From Actinomycetota bacterium (lineage in GTDB: Bacteria > Actinomycetota > Thermoleophilia > Gaiellales > Gaiellaceae), in assembly GCA_005888315.1 (NCBI GenBank), contig VAWH01000021.1:1-64000 (forward strand): a stretch of DNA of 64,000 bases, in the 5' to 3' direction. The position numbers and the translations under genes were made by a program. Position 1 is the stretch's first letter, and the number at the start of each line of letters is the position of its first letter. This document shows, one piece after another, positions 8,532 to 16,601 of the stretch. The notes below the pieces were generated by a model. The model had not been told where the DNA came from. It did no database searches and worked only from the letters and a program-made list of their open reading frames with translations.

Positions 8532-9097
8532 AGCTCAAGGTGATTCTCCTCGCGGCCCTCGCGGCGCTCACATTGACGGCGACGGCCTTTGCGGCGCGCG
8601 CAGTCGTGATCCGGGGCACGAACGGCAACGACACCCTGACGGGGACGCCCGCCAACGACATCGTCTTCGCCCGCGCCGGCGACGACCAGGTCAGCACGCT
8701 CGACGGCAACGATCATGTCTTCGGCGCCGCCGGCAACGATTCGATCGACCTCGGCGGAGGCAATGACCGTGCCCGCGGCGGGCCGGGGAACGACACGATC
8801 CTCGGCGGTAACGGCAACGACCGTCTCCGCGGCCGCCACGGCGACGACTCCCTCGACGGCGGAGCCGGTGCAGACATCATCCACGGCGGCTACGGCGCCG
8901 ACACGCTGCAGGGCGGCGACGGCAACGACCGTCTGTTCATGCTGGCCAACGACAACCAGCCCGATTCCGCCGACTGCGGCCCCGGCTACGACAAGGTCTG
9001 GGTCAACGTCGCCGAGAAGCAGGACACGTACAAGAACTGCGAGGTCGTCCTGAACGTGAGCGTCACGCACACGCAGTCCGAGGAGGACGACCACTAG
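8528..9097 (+). CDS. Secreted hemolysin-type calcium-binding repeat protein
   Basis: This 189-residue protein has a signal peptide (KVILLAALAALTLTATAFAA) followed by six to seven nonapeptide-type repeats such as GTNGNDTLTG, GNDSIDLGGG, GNDTILGGNG, GDDSLDGGAG and GADTLQGGDG. These form calcium-stacked beta rolls. The C-terminal part has two cysteines (SADCGPGYDKVW and KNCEVV), probably a disulfide; the hemolysin-repeat block at 3995-5617 ends with the same Cys pattern. The GTG start overlaps the kinase stop by 4 bp, and a strong terminator follows at 9126-9154. Confidence 0.85.
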   Translation: MKLKVILLAALAALTLTATAFAARAVVIRGTNGNDTLTGTPANDIVFARAGDDQVSTLDGNDHVFGAAGNDSIDLGGGNDRARGGPGNDTILGGNGNDRLRGRHGDDSLDGGAGADIIHGGYGADTLQGGDGNDRLFMLANDNQPDSADCGPGYDKVWVNVAEKQDTYKNCEVVLNVSVTHTQSEEDDH

Positions 9098-9125
9098 CTC
9101 TCGCTCCGGACCAGCTCCTCCCCAC

Positions 9126-9154
9126 GACGAAGCCCGCTTCAGGCGGGCTTCGTC
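9126..9154 (+). terminator. Rho-independent terminator of the two-component operon
   Basis: A 12-bp stem with GAAGCCCGC / GCGGGCTTC arms and loop TTCAG is followed by TTT. It lies 29 bp after the hemolysin-repeat gene stop and before the next gene's promoter. Confidence 0.85.
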
Positions 9155-9197
9155 TTTCCGGGCAGGGGATGCTCCTCGCATCGCTAGCCTGGGCCCA

Positions 9198-10608
9198 ATG
9201 GCGGAGGGGGAGCGGCAGCATTACAACGTCACGCTCGCGATCCTGACGGTCGCCGGCTCGGCGTACGCGCTGCAGCAGACGATGGTGATCCCGGCGCTGC
9301 CCACCTTGCAACGCGAGTTGCACACGACGACGACCTGGGTGACCTGGGTGCTGACGGTGCTCCTGCTGGTCGCTTCAGTCGCGACCCCGATCTTCGGCAA
9401 GCTCGGCGACCAGTACGGCAAGGAGCGTCTGCTCGTGATCTCGCTCGCGCTCTTCTTCGTCGGCTGCGTCGGCGCGGCGGCGGCGTGGAACATCTGGGCC
9501 CTGATCTTCTTCCGCGCCTTCCAGGGTCTGGGGGCGGCGGTGTTCCCGCTGAGCTTCGGGATCATCCGCGACGAGTTCCCGCGCGAGAAGGTCGGCGTCG
9601 CGATCGGCCTGATCTCGGCCGTCTTCGGCGTCGGCGGTGGCTTCGGGATCGTCTTCTCGGGCCTGATCGTCGACCACCTCTCCTGGCGCTGGCTCTTCAT
9701 CTTCGGCGCGATCCCGGTCGCGATCGCAGCCGTGCTCGTGCGTCGGTTCGTGCCCGAGTCGCCGATCAAAACGCCGTCGCGGGTGGATTTCCTCGGCGGG
9801 GTGCTCCTATCCGCGGGCCTGATCTGCCTGCTGCTCGCGCTGACCGAAGGTGAGAGCTGGGGCTGGACCTCCGCCCGCATCGGCGGGCTCTTCGCCGCGG
9901 CGGCGGTCTTTCTCGCGCTCTGGGTCGGCGCCGAGCTGCGCGTGCCGGAGCCCATGGTCGACATGCGCGTCTTCGTGCGTCGACAAGTGCTGTTCACGAA
10001 CATCTGCGCTTTGATCACGGGCTTCGCGATACTTCGTCGAGGCGCCGCGCGGCCTCGCCGCCGACACGGCGCGACTCGTGAACTACGGCTTCGGCGCCAC
10101 CGCGACGAAGGCCGGCTTGTACCTGGTGCCGAGCTCCTTCGCGCTGCTCTTCGCCGGTCCCGCGGCCGGTCTGATCGGCCGGCGCACGGGCTCGAAGTGG
10201 CCGCTCGCCGCCGGAATGCTCCTCTCGGGAATCTCGGCGGTAATGCTGGCGCTCTGGCACGACGAGCCGTGGCAGGTGCTCTTCGCGATGCCGGTTCTCG
10301 GCACCGGCGTCGGCTTCGCGTTCGCGGCGATGGCGACGCTGATCACCGAGGCGGTGAGTCCGAGCGAGACCGGGATCGCGACCGGCATGAACACGGTCAT
10401 GCGCACCGTCGGCGGCGTCATCGGGGGCGAAGTCGGCGCGGCGATCCTGACCGCGCACCTGATTCCCGGGACGAACGTGCCGGGTGTCCGGGGCTACCAG
10501 GTTGCGTTTGCGATTGCCGGGGCAGCTGCCCTGATCGGCGTCGTCGTCGCGGTGCTCGTGACGCCGACGCGCGAGCGGCTCGTCGTCGCCGCTGAAGCGT
10601 CGGACTGA
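9198..10608 (+). pseudogene. DHA2-family MFS transporter broken by a frameshift/deletion
   Basis: The first frame encodes TM1 to TM8 of a DHA2-type drug exporter (ALQQTMVIPALPTLQRELHT, then LGDQYGKERLLVISLAL, then the motif C helix FGVGGGFGIVFSGLIVD). After ITGFA at about 10030 the frame turns into Arg-rich noise. The next frame continues with YFVEAPRGLAADTARLVNYGFG and five more helices to TGA at 10606-10608. Compared with what I know of the family, part of one helix between GFA and FVEAP also seems missing. Either a deletion of about 25 nt inactivated the gene or the assembly is wrong here. A leaderless promoter (TAGCCT at 9185-9190, 7 nt, ATG) remains. Confidence 0.75.
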
Positions 10609-11411
10609 TGCGAGTCGTCACGCAGAACCTCTGGGGAATCCGCGGCGACTGGGAAGCCCGCCGCGCGGTCCTGATTGACGGTTTTCGCGAGCTCCAGCCC
10701 GATCTTGTCGCTTTCGTCGAGGCGATCAAGACGGATGAATACGACCAGGTCGTCGATCTGCTCGGGCCCGACTTCCATGTCGCGCACCAGCGAGCCCGGG
10801 AGCCAGACGGCCAGGGTGCATCGATCGCGAGCCGCTGGCCGATCGGCGACGTCCACGAGGTCGACTTGAAGGTCACCCCGCGCACCGCCGACTTCGCGTG
10901 CACGACGCTCATCGCGGAGATCCAGGCGCCAGGGCCGTTCGCTCCCTTCGTCTTCGCAAACCACGTCCCGAATTGGCAATTGCACTTCGAGCGCGAGCGC
11001 GAGCTGCAGACGCTCGCGGCGGCGCGGTTCATCGAGGAGCTTGCCGGCGATCGAGACGTCCACGTCGTGCTTGCCGGCGACTTCACGTCGGACCCGGACG
11101 CCGCGAACGTCCGCTTCATCTCCGGCCGACAATCGCTGGACGGAACGAGCGTCTGCTACCGCGATGCCTGGCAAAGCATTCATCCCGGCGAGCCGGGTGA
11201 GACCTTCACGCCCGCCAATCCGCTCCTCTTCGATTGGGATTGGCCGTTTCGCCGGCTCGACTATGTCTTCGTCCGCTGCGGGCTGCATGGCGGGCCGACG
11301 CTCGAGATCACCGCCTGCGAGCGGATCTTCGTCGAGCCCCACAACGGCGTGTGGGCGAGTGATCACTTCGGCGTCTACGCAGACCTCGAGATCCCGTCCC
11401 GCGCCGGCTAA
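10608..11411 (+). CDS. Endonuclease/exonuclease/phosphatase (EEP) family hydrolase
   Basis: This 267-residue protein carries the EEP motifs in order: QNLWG at residues 4-8, catalytic Glu in LVAFVEAIK, VFANHVPNW in place of the usual N-x-H strand, AGDFTSDP (metal-binding Asp), RLDYVFVR and a C-terminal SDHFGVYADL. Members hydrolyse phosphodiester or phosphoester bonds of nucleic acids, phospholipids or sugar phosphates with Mg2+. The ATG shares one base with the stop of the broken transporter, so the two were an operon. The substrate is not predictable. Confidence 0.85.
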   Translation: MRVVTQNLWGIRGDWEARRAVLIDGFRELQPDLVAFVEAIKTDEYDQVVDLLGPDFHVAHQRAREPDGQGASIASRWPIGDVHEVDLKVTPRTADFACTTLIAEIQAPGPFAPFVFANHVPNWQLHFERERELQTLAAARFIEELAGDRDVHVVLAGDFTSDPDAANVRFISGRQSLDGTSVCYRDAWQSIHPGEPGETFTPANPLLFDWDWPFRRLDYVFVRCGLHGGPTLEITACERIFVEPHNGVWASDHFGVYADLEIPSRAG

Positions 11412-11441
11412 CGCTATGTGGCAGTCTCCGCTTGCCGCCCA

Positions 11442-11795
11442 GTGAGCCGCTTGCCAGAAAAACTCGATCTCGCCCTGGTCATTCGCTTGCGCGAGGTGGT
11501 CGTCGGCGGCGAGGCGACTACCGAAAGCGAGCTCCGCGCTCTGGCCGACCAGGCCGGCGGGTGGGCGCGCGCGACGGAGGCGCAGCTCCGAGCGGCCGAT
11601 GCGCGTCTTGGGAAGCTGAATGCCGATCCCGCGAGCCCGCTGGCCGAGATGGCGGAGGAGATCCGCCGGGTCGACGCCCTCGGGGAGGAGCTCGAGGAGG
11701 CGCGCTCACTCCTCGCGGGGCTCGAGGAGCGCGCGCGCGAGCTCCGGACCGCGTATCTGAAGCACCATGCCGACTCGGCGCCACGGCTCAGCTGA
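11442..11795 (+). CDS. Small charged coiled-coil protein of unknown function
   Basis: This protein of about 117 residues is almost wholly helical and rich in Glu, Arg, Ala and Leu, with heptad-like spacing (LRAADARLGKLNADPASP, then EEIRRVDALGEELEEARSLL and LEERARELRTAYL). It has no signal peptide or membrane segment. GTG at 11442 is chosen because the Arg-rich helix begins there; an in-frame GTG at 11418 would add 8 residues. It ends 48 bp from the convergent ABC permease gene. I do not recognise the family. Confidence 0.5.
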   Translation: MSRLPEKLDLALVIRLREVVVGGEATTESELRALADQAGGWARATEAQLRAADARLGKLNADPASPLAEMAEEIRRVDALGEELEEARSLLAGLEERARELRTAYLKHHADSAPRLS

Positions 11796-11842
11796 ATGTG
11801 ACAAGCGGAAACCGCGCGCGGGCGCCTTCGGCCTGCTGAGCC

Positions 11843-12676
11843 TCACCGCACGGCAGACCGGCTGAAGACGCGGATCGAGGCGGCGGTGAGCAGTACCGCA
11901 AATGCGCCGACGACGGCGAGACTGAGGGCGGCCATCGCGGTGGGGTCGCTCAGTCCCCAGATCGCATGCAGGCCGGTGCCGTCACCACGGAGGCCGTAGC
12001 GCATCAGCGCCAGCCCGTGCGTCAGCGGCAGGAACTTCGCGACCCACGTCAGGAAGCCCGGCAGCGCCGTGATCGGGAAGAGCGCGCCGGCGAGGAACCA
12101 CGGCAGGATCGCAATCGCCGGCACGCGCGCGATGTATTCCTCCTGCCTCGGCACGCGGTTGGCGAGGATCTCCGCCATCCCGTACATGCCGACGGTGAAG
12201 AGCACTCCGGCGCTGGCGAACCAGAGGATGCCGGTGCCGGTCGCGTGGAAGTGGATCCCGCGCGCGACCGCGACCGCGATCAGCACGCCGACCTGCAGCG
12301 CCGTGATCGCGAGCGCGACGCCAAGGTTGCCGAGCACGAGCAGGCCGCGCGGAATCGGCGCCGTCAACAGCTCGCGCTGGGCGCCACTGACGCGGTCGAC
12401 GATCACGCCGAGCCCTGAGAACATCGTGTTCAGCGGGATCAGCAGGCCGACGGTGCCGATCGCGACGAAGGACTCGTAGCTCGCGTCGGTGTGCAACGCC
12501 GTCTTCAGCGCCGGCGCGATCACGAGCGCGAACATGATCGGCGTCAGCAGCGGCACGAACAGCTCGCGCGGGGTTCGTGCGGTGAGCTGGAAGCGGCGGC
12601 GTGCGAGCGTCGCCAGCGGGCTCAGAGAATGAGTGCGCGCTTGGGGCGCCGGGATTGCGATATCGACGGTAGACAT
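11843..12676 (-). CDS. ABC-2 type transporter permease (DrrB-like)
   Basis: This 277-residue protein has six hydrophobic segments: after LATLARRRFQLTARTPRELF come TM1 VPLLTPIMFALVIAPAL, TM2 near residue 70, and four more, ending LSLAVVGAFAVLLTAASI. The layout matches ABC-2 exporters of the daunorubicin-resistance type. It is encoded 11 bp after the ATPase gene in the same direction. With that ATPase it would form a homodimeric exporter for a hydrophobic compound or lipid. A GGAGAA Shine-Dalgarno sequence precedes the ATG. Confidence 0.88.
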   Translation of the reverse strand: MSTVDIAIPAPQARTHSLSPLATLARRRFQLTARTPRELFVPLLTPIMFALVIAPALKTALHTDASYESFVAIGTVGLLIPLNTMFSGLGVIVDRVSGAQRELLTAPIPRGLLVLGNLGVALAITALQVGVLIAVAVARGIHFHATGTGILWFASAGVLFTVGMYGMAEILANRVPRQEEYIARVPAIAILPWFLAGALFPITALPGFLTWVAKFLPLTHGLALMRYGLRGDGTGLHAIWGLSDPTAMAALSLAVVGAFAVLLTAASIRVFSRSAVR

Positions 12677-12687
12677 TGGTTCTCCTT

Positions 12688-13626
12688 TCAGGCGGCCGCG
12701 GCGAGCGTGTCGCCGGTCAGCCGCAGGTAGACGTCGTCGAGGGTTGGCTGGCGGGCGCTGATCGCGCCGGCGAGGCCGAGGTCGTGGATCGCCGCGATCG
12801 CGTCGCCGGAGCTCGTGTCGTGCAAGGGCACCGTGAGGCGCGAGCCGACGGCGAAGGCATCGCCGCCTGCGACGCCGCGGTCCCGCAGAGAGGCGAGCGC
12901 GCCCGTTACGTCGCCGTCAACGCGGAGCTCCACGAGCTCCCGGCCGAGCTGAGCGAGCAACACTGCTGGCGTGTCGAGCGCGACGATCCGGCCGGCGTGG
13001 ATGATCGCGACCCGATCGCAGAGGCGCTCCGCCTCGTCGAGATAGTGAGTCGTCAGCAGCACCGTCATCTCGGTCCGATTGCGGAGGCTCGCGATCACCT
13101 CCAATAGCTCGGCCCGGATGCGCGGGTCGAGGCCTACCGTCGGCTCGTCGAGGAAGAGCACCCGCGGCTGCGAGACGAGCGCGCGGGCGATCTCGAGCCG
13201 GCGGCGTTCGCCACCGCTGAGGGTGCCTGCGGGCCGGTCGACGAGCTCGGTCAGGCCGAGCGTGGCGGCGAGCTCGTCCGTGCGTGCTTCGGCCTCGCGC
13301 GGCTCGACGCCCCAGAGGCGGGCGTGGATCTCGAGATTCCGCCGGCCGGTCAGCGACCTGTCGATCACCGGCTCCTGGAAGACGACGCTGCTCATACGGC
13401 GCGCTGACAGTGGCTCCTCCGCAACGTCGAAGCCGGCGAGCCGTGCACTGCCGGCGGTCGGCGTGATCGTCGTCGTCAGCATCCCGACCGTGGTCGACTT
13501 CCCGGCACCGTTCGGGCCGAGCAGTCCGAACACTTCGCCCGCGGCGACCTCGAAGTCGATGCTCTTCACCGCCTCCACGCCGCCGGGGTAGGTCTTGCCC
13601 AGCTTGGTCACTTCGATTGCGTTCAT
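12688..13626 (-). CDS. ABC transporter ATP-binding protein (DrrA-like)
   Basis: This 312-residue ATPase has Walker A GPNGAGKST near residue 38, Q-loop in VVFQEPVID, signature LSGGERRRLEIARAL, Walker B RVLFLDEPTVGLD and switch His in LLTTHYLDEAERL. The C-terminal extension (residues 230-312, ending RQPTLDDVYLRLTGD) is typical of DrrA-type subunits. It is the first gene of a two-gene operon with the permease. A GTCACA-N16-CGTC element on its strand (13703-13678) suggests transcription by the adjacent ECF41-type sigma factor. Confidence 0.92.
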   Translation of the reverse strand: MNAIEVTKLGKTYPGGVEAVKSIDFEVAAGEVFGLLGPNGAGKSTTVGMLTTTITPTAGSARLAGFDVAEEPLSARRMSSVVFQEPVIDRSLTGRRNLEIHARLWGVEPREAEARTDELAATLGLTELVDRPAGTLSGGERRRLEIARALVSQPRVLFLDEPTVGLDPRIRAELLEVIASLRNRTEMTVLLTTHYLDEAERLCDRVAIIHAGRIVALDTPAVLLAQLGRELVELRVDGDVTGALASLRDRGVAGGDAFAVGSRLTVPLHDTSSGDAIAAIHDLGLAGAISARQPTLDDVYLRLTGDTLAAAA

Positions 13627-13643
13627 GTCGCTCCCTTCGGGCA

Positions 13644-13669
13644 GTCACAACTGCCGCGTTTCGTTCGTC
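13644..13669 (+). promoter_or_regulatory. ECF41-type promoter reading towards the sigma-factor gene
   Basis: GTCACA (13644-13649), a 16-bp spacer and CGTC (13666-13669) match the known ECF41 promoter TGTCACA-N16/17-CGTC except for the first T. The GTG of the sigma-factor gene lies 34 bp downstream of the CGTC, which fits autoregulation. Confidence 0.65.
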
Positions 13670-13677
13670 AGGGAGAT

Positions 13678-13703
13678 GACGGATTCGAACGCGGAGATGT
13701 GAC
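13678..13703 (-). promoter_or_regulatory. ECF41-type promoter reading towards the ABC exporter
   Basis: On the minus strand GTCACA (13703-13698), 16 bp, then CGTC (13681-13678) repeat the same ECF41 pattern with identical spacing. The ABC ATPase ATG is about 50 bp downstream and a GAAGGGAG ribosome-binding site precedes it. The -35 element directly abuts the sigma-factor start codon. Confidence 0.65.
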
Positions 13704-14570
13704 GTGACCCGAAGCGACTGGCAAACCGAGGAGTTCGAGCGCCACCGGCAGCATCTGGAGTCGGTTGCGTACCGGATGCTCGGCTCGAGGAGCGAGGCCG
13801 AAGACGCGGTGCAAGAAGCGTGGCTGCGGCTCTCGCGCTCCGACACCGAGGCGGTCGAGAACCTCGCCGGCTGGCTGACGACGGTGGTCGCGCGCGTCTC
13901 CCTGGACCTGCTGCGCTCACGCCGAGCACGCCGCGAGGACTACGTCGGCAGCTGGCTCCCGGAGCCGATCGTGTCCATCGAGAACGGGCCTGAGGACGAA
14001 GCTGTTCTGGCCGATTCTGTCGGGCTCGCCCTCTTGGTCGTGCTCGACACGCTGACCCCGGCCGAGCGCCTCGCGTTCGTGCTCCATGACATGTTCGGGA
14101 TGCCGTTCGACGAGATCGCCCCAATCGTCGACCGCTCGGAGGCTGCGACCCGCCAACTCGCGAGTAGAGCCCGCCGGCGGGTTCGGGGAGCCGCCCCGGC
14201 CACCGACCCGGATCTGCGCGAGCAGCGCCGAGTGGTCGACGCCTTCCTTGCCGCCTCGCGCGCGGGCGACTTCGAAGCGCTGCTCGAGGTGCTCGACCCG
14301 GACGTCGTCTTCCGGATCGACGTCGGCGGCGTGGCGCCTGCTGCGCGCCCGCCGATCGAGGGCGCAGAAGCAGTCGCAGCTCAGGTGCTTCAGCGCGGAA
14401 GCAGGCTTGCCCCCCACGCGCGCCCGGCAATCGTGAACGGGACCGCGGGCGTGATCGTCGTGCCCGCCAAGAGGCCGATTGCAGTGGTCGGTTTCACGAT
14501 CTCCGGTGGCAGAATCGCCGAGATCGACGTGATTGCCGATCCGGCCAAACTGCGCGCCGCAAACATCTAG
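13704..14570 (+). CDS. ECF41-family RNA polymerase sigma factor (SigJ-like)
   Basis: This 288-residue protein has sigma region 2 (VAYRMLGSRSEAEDAVQEAW, residues 21-40), region 4 (LTPAERLAFVLHDMFGMPFDEIA) and a C-terminal SnoaL-like domain (about 170-288). Between regions 2 and 4 is WLPEPI, a hallmark of ECF41. The C-terminus has ADPAKL, equivalent to the NPDKL motif that modulates ECF41 activity. There is no anti-sigma gene, as usual for this group, where the fused domain regulates the sigma factor. The target here seems to be the divergent ABC exporter rather than the usual COE-type enzyme. Confidence 0.92.
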   Translation: MTRSDWQTEEFERHRQHLESVAYRMLGSRSEAEDAVQEAWLRLSRSDTEAVENLAGWLTTVVARVSLDLLRSRRARREDYVGSWLPEPIVSIENGPEDEAVLADSVGLALLVVLDTLTPAERLAFVLHDMFGMPFDEIAPIVDRSEAATRQLASRARRRVRGAAPATDPDLREQRRVVDAFLAASRAGDFEALLEVLDPDVVFRIDVGGVAPAARPPIEGAEAVAAQVLQRGSRLAPHARPAIVNGTAGVIVVPAKRPIAVVGFTISGGRIAEIDVIADPAKLRAANI

Positions 14571-14694
14571 CGAGGGCAATAACGTGGCTTCCGCGAACGG
14601 CTAGCGCTCAACCCGCTGCCGCATCGCCGACCTACGAGATGATCACGACCCGCCAAGGGTTCAACCTGGGATAAACCGCGGAGAGGAGCAAGCC

Positions 14695-14985
14695 ATGCCT
14701 GACCCTACGATCACGGATCCGGACAAGTACAAGGTCATCTTCGAGAACGATCGGGTGCGGGTGCTCGAGTACCAGGACGAGCCCGGCGCCAAGACCAATC
14801 CCCACGACCATCCGGACAGCGTGATGTACGCGCTGAACGCCTTCCGCCGGCGCCTAACGGTCGGCGGTCAGAGCAGGGATGTCAGCCTCGAGCATGGTGA
14901 CGTGCGCTGGCTGGACGCCCACAGCCACACGGGCGAGAACATCGGCGAGACGCCGACGCACGTCATCTTCGTCGAACTGAAGTAG
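14695..14985 (+). CDS. Small cupin-domain protein
   Basis: This 96-residue single-domain protein has cupin motif 1 in TNPHDHPDSVMYAL (two His as potential metal ligands) and motif 2 region GDVRWLDAHSHTGENIGETP with further His. Such mini-cupins bind a metal or small ligand, and are usually annotated as cytoplasmic cupins of unknown substrate. A good ribosome-binding site (GGAGAGGAG) precedes the ATG. It follows the sigma-factor gene by 124 bp; no ECF41-type promoter was seen in that gap. It converges on the hydrolase gene with only 17 bp between stops. Confidence 0.75.
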   Translation: MPDPTITDPDKYKVIFENDRVRVLEYQDEPGAKTNPHDHPDSVMYALNAFRRRLTVGGQSRDVSLEHGDVRWLDAHSHTGENIGETPTHVIFVELK

Positions 14986-15002
14986 CGGTAGACCCTCCCG
15001 AT

Positions 15003-15818
15003 CTAAACGGGCGCCGGCACTCTCGCGTGCTGCGTCGCCCATTCGAGCGCGTCGTCGGCCACGCGCTCCCAGCCGTCCAGCGCGAAGGTGTAGTGCGAGC
15101 GATCGGGGTACTCTTTGATCTCGGTCGGCGAGCTCGCCTTGCGCTGGATCTTGAAGGCGCTCTTCGTCACCGACGCGGGAACCGTGTGGTCCTGGCCGTT
15201 CGCCATCAACAGCAGCGGGGCGCGCTTGCCGCTCTCAGGGTGAATCTTCAACGGCGAGCCCGGCGTGAAGTTCGAGAAGGCGGCCTGGAAGAGGACGCGC
15301 CCCGGCCCTGGGATCGCGTAGCGCTCGTAGGCGCGCCGCGACTCGTCGTCGCTGAGTGTGTTGGTGAAGCCGTAGTGGAACTCCTTCGGCGTCAGCGCTA
15401 CGGCCTTGTGGCGGTTGGCCGGATTTTTGAGCGCGACCGACGCAACCTTGAGGCTCGAGGGCGGGAGCGCGAGGATCCCCTTGATCGGCGCGGGCGAGAT
15501 CGCAACGCCGGCGGCGCCGAGGCCGCGGTCGAGCAGGACCTCAGTGATCGCGCCGCCGAAGGAGTGGCCCATGATGATCGGCGGCTCGTCGAGCGCGCGG
15601 ATAATCCGCTCGTAGTGGTCGGCGATCTCGGCGACGCCGAGGTTCTCGTACGGCTTCGTGTTGCGACGAACCTGGTCGATCTCGCCTTCCATGCCGGGCC
15701 AGGCTGGGGCGAGCACGTTGAAGCCCTTCGCCTTGTAGTGCTCGATCCACTTCTCCCAACTGAGCGGGTTCAGCCAAAGTCCGTGAACCAGGACGATCGT
15801 GTCGGGGCGATCGGGCAT
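15003..15818 (-). CDS. Alpha/beta-fold hydrolase
   Basis: This 271-residue protein starts with RPDTIVLVHGLWLNPLSWEK, carrying the oxyanion-hole HG. Nucleophile elbow GHSFGGAI puts the catalytic Ser near residue 102. A late acid is in LLMANGQDHTVPAS and the final His in YPDRSHYTFALDGWE. A cap domain lies between residues 130 and 195. It resembles esterases and haloperoxidase-like hydrolases; the substrate is unknown. AGGAGG lies 5 bp before the ATG. There is no signal peptide, so it is cytoplasmic. Confidence 0.85.
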   Translation of the reverse strand: MPDRPDTIVLVHGLWLNPLSWEKWIEHYKAKGFNVLAPAWPGMEGEIDQVRRNTKPYENLGVAEIADHYERIIRALDEPPIIMGHSFGGAITEVLLDRGLGAAGVAISPAPIKGILALPPSSLKVASVALKNPANRHKAVALTPKEFHYGFTNTLSDDESRRAYERYAIPGPGRVLFQAAFSNFTPGSPLKIHPESGKRAPLLLMANGQDHTVPASVTKSAFKIQRKASSPTEIKEYPDRSHYTFALDGWERVADDALEWATQHARVPAPV

Positions 15819-15890
15819 GCCGTCCTCCTAGCGTGGGTTGAACGAGACTAGAACGCGGATCGACGCTGACCAAATATGAATAGGAGGGCG

Positions 15891-16403
15891 ATGGGAGAGC
15901 GAGCTCCAATCCGGCTCGAGCCATGGGGCGAGGATGACCTGCCGCTCGTCCAGCGGCTGATGGGCGACCCCGCGATGACCGAGCATCTCGGCGGGCCGGA
16001 GAGCCCTGAGAAGCTGGCCGAGCGCCAGGCGCGCTACGCGCGGCCGGGCTCGGGCATGTTCAAGGTCGTCGACGAGACGGGCGACGCGGTCGGGTCGGTC
16101 GGCTTCTGGGAGCGCGAGTGGCGCGGGCAGAAGGTCTACGAGATCGGCTGGTCGGTACTACCGGAATTCCAGGGGCGCGGGATCGCGGGTCACGCGACCG
16201 AGCAGGCAATCGAGCTGGCGCGAGAAGAAGGCAAACATCGCTTCCTGCACGCGTTCCCGTCGGTCGACAACGCACCGTCGAACGCGATCTGCCGCAAGCT
16301 GGGCTTCACGTTCCTCGAGGTGTGCGACTTCGAGTTTCCGCCGGGAAACCCGCTGCGCTGCAACGACTGGCGGCTCAACCTACGAGCGGCGCCGGAGCTC
16401 TAG
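15891..16403 (+). CDS. GNAT-family N-acetyltransferase (RimJ/RimL-like)
   Basis: This protein of about 170 residues is a GNAT acetyltransferase. The acetyl-CoA-binding segment VLPEFQGRGIAGHATEQAIE follows the core strand VYEIGWS. A later segment, NAPSNAICRKLGFTFLEV, is typical of the RimJ/RimL branch acting on protein N-termini or small amines. ATG at 15891 is preferred because AGGAGGG lies immediately upstream; an ATG at 15876 would add five residues. It is divergent from the hydrolase gene. Confidence 0.85.
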   Translation: MGERAPIRLEPWGEDDLPLVQRLMGDPAMTEHLGGPESPEKLAERQARYARPGSGMFKVVDETGDAVGSVGFWEREWRGQKVYEIGWSVLPEFQGRGIAGHATEQAIELAREEGKHRFLHAFPSVDNAPSNAICRKLGFTFLEVCDFEFPPGNPLRCNDWRLNLRAAPEL

Positions 16404-16601
16404 CGTCTCGCGCGCCTTGCCTGCGTCTTCGCCGCGCACCACGATCTCGCGCGGGCCTCCGACCGGCAACCCATCCGTCATCCCAGCGGAGAAGCTCGTC
16501 TGCCGCTGCAGGCAGTGAATCCCGGCGTTCCGCAGGATCGAGCAGATCAGCTCGGCTTCCGTTTCGGTCGGGACCGCTTCGAGGACTACGAGATCGTCCA
16601 C
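16380..16601 (-). CDS. DUF2007-type small protein
   Basis: This 73-residue protein (VVLEAVPTETEAELICSILRN and following) matches the DUF2007 pattern: an N-terminal strand, a helix T-E-A-E-L-I-x-x-x-L-R-x-A-G-I, then PREIVVRGEDAGKARETL. Members are small, fold like a ferredoxin-type alpha/beta unit and have no firm function. It overlaps the end of korB by 16 bp and is probably its translationally coupled last gene. Its 3' end overlaps the convergent acetyltransferase gene by 24 bp. Confidence 0.8.
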   Translation of the reverse strand: MDDLVVLEAVPTETEAELICSILRNAGIHCLQRQTSFSAGMTDGLPVGGPREIVVRGEDAGKARETLELRRRS

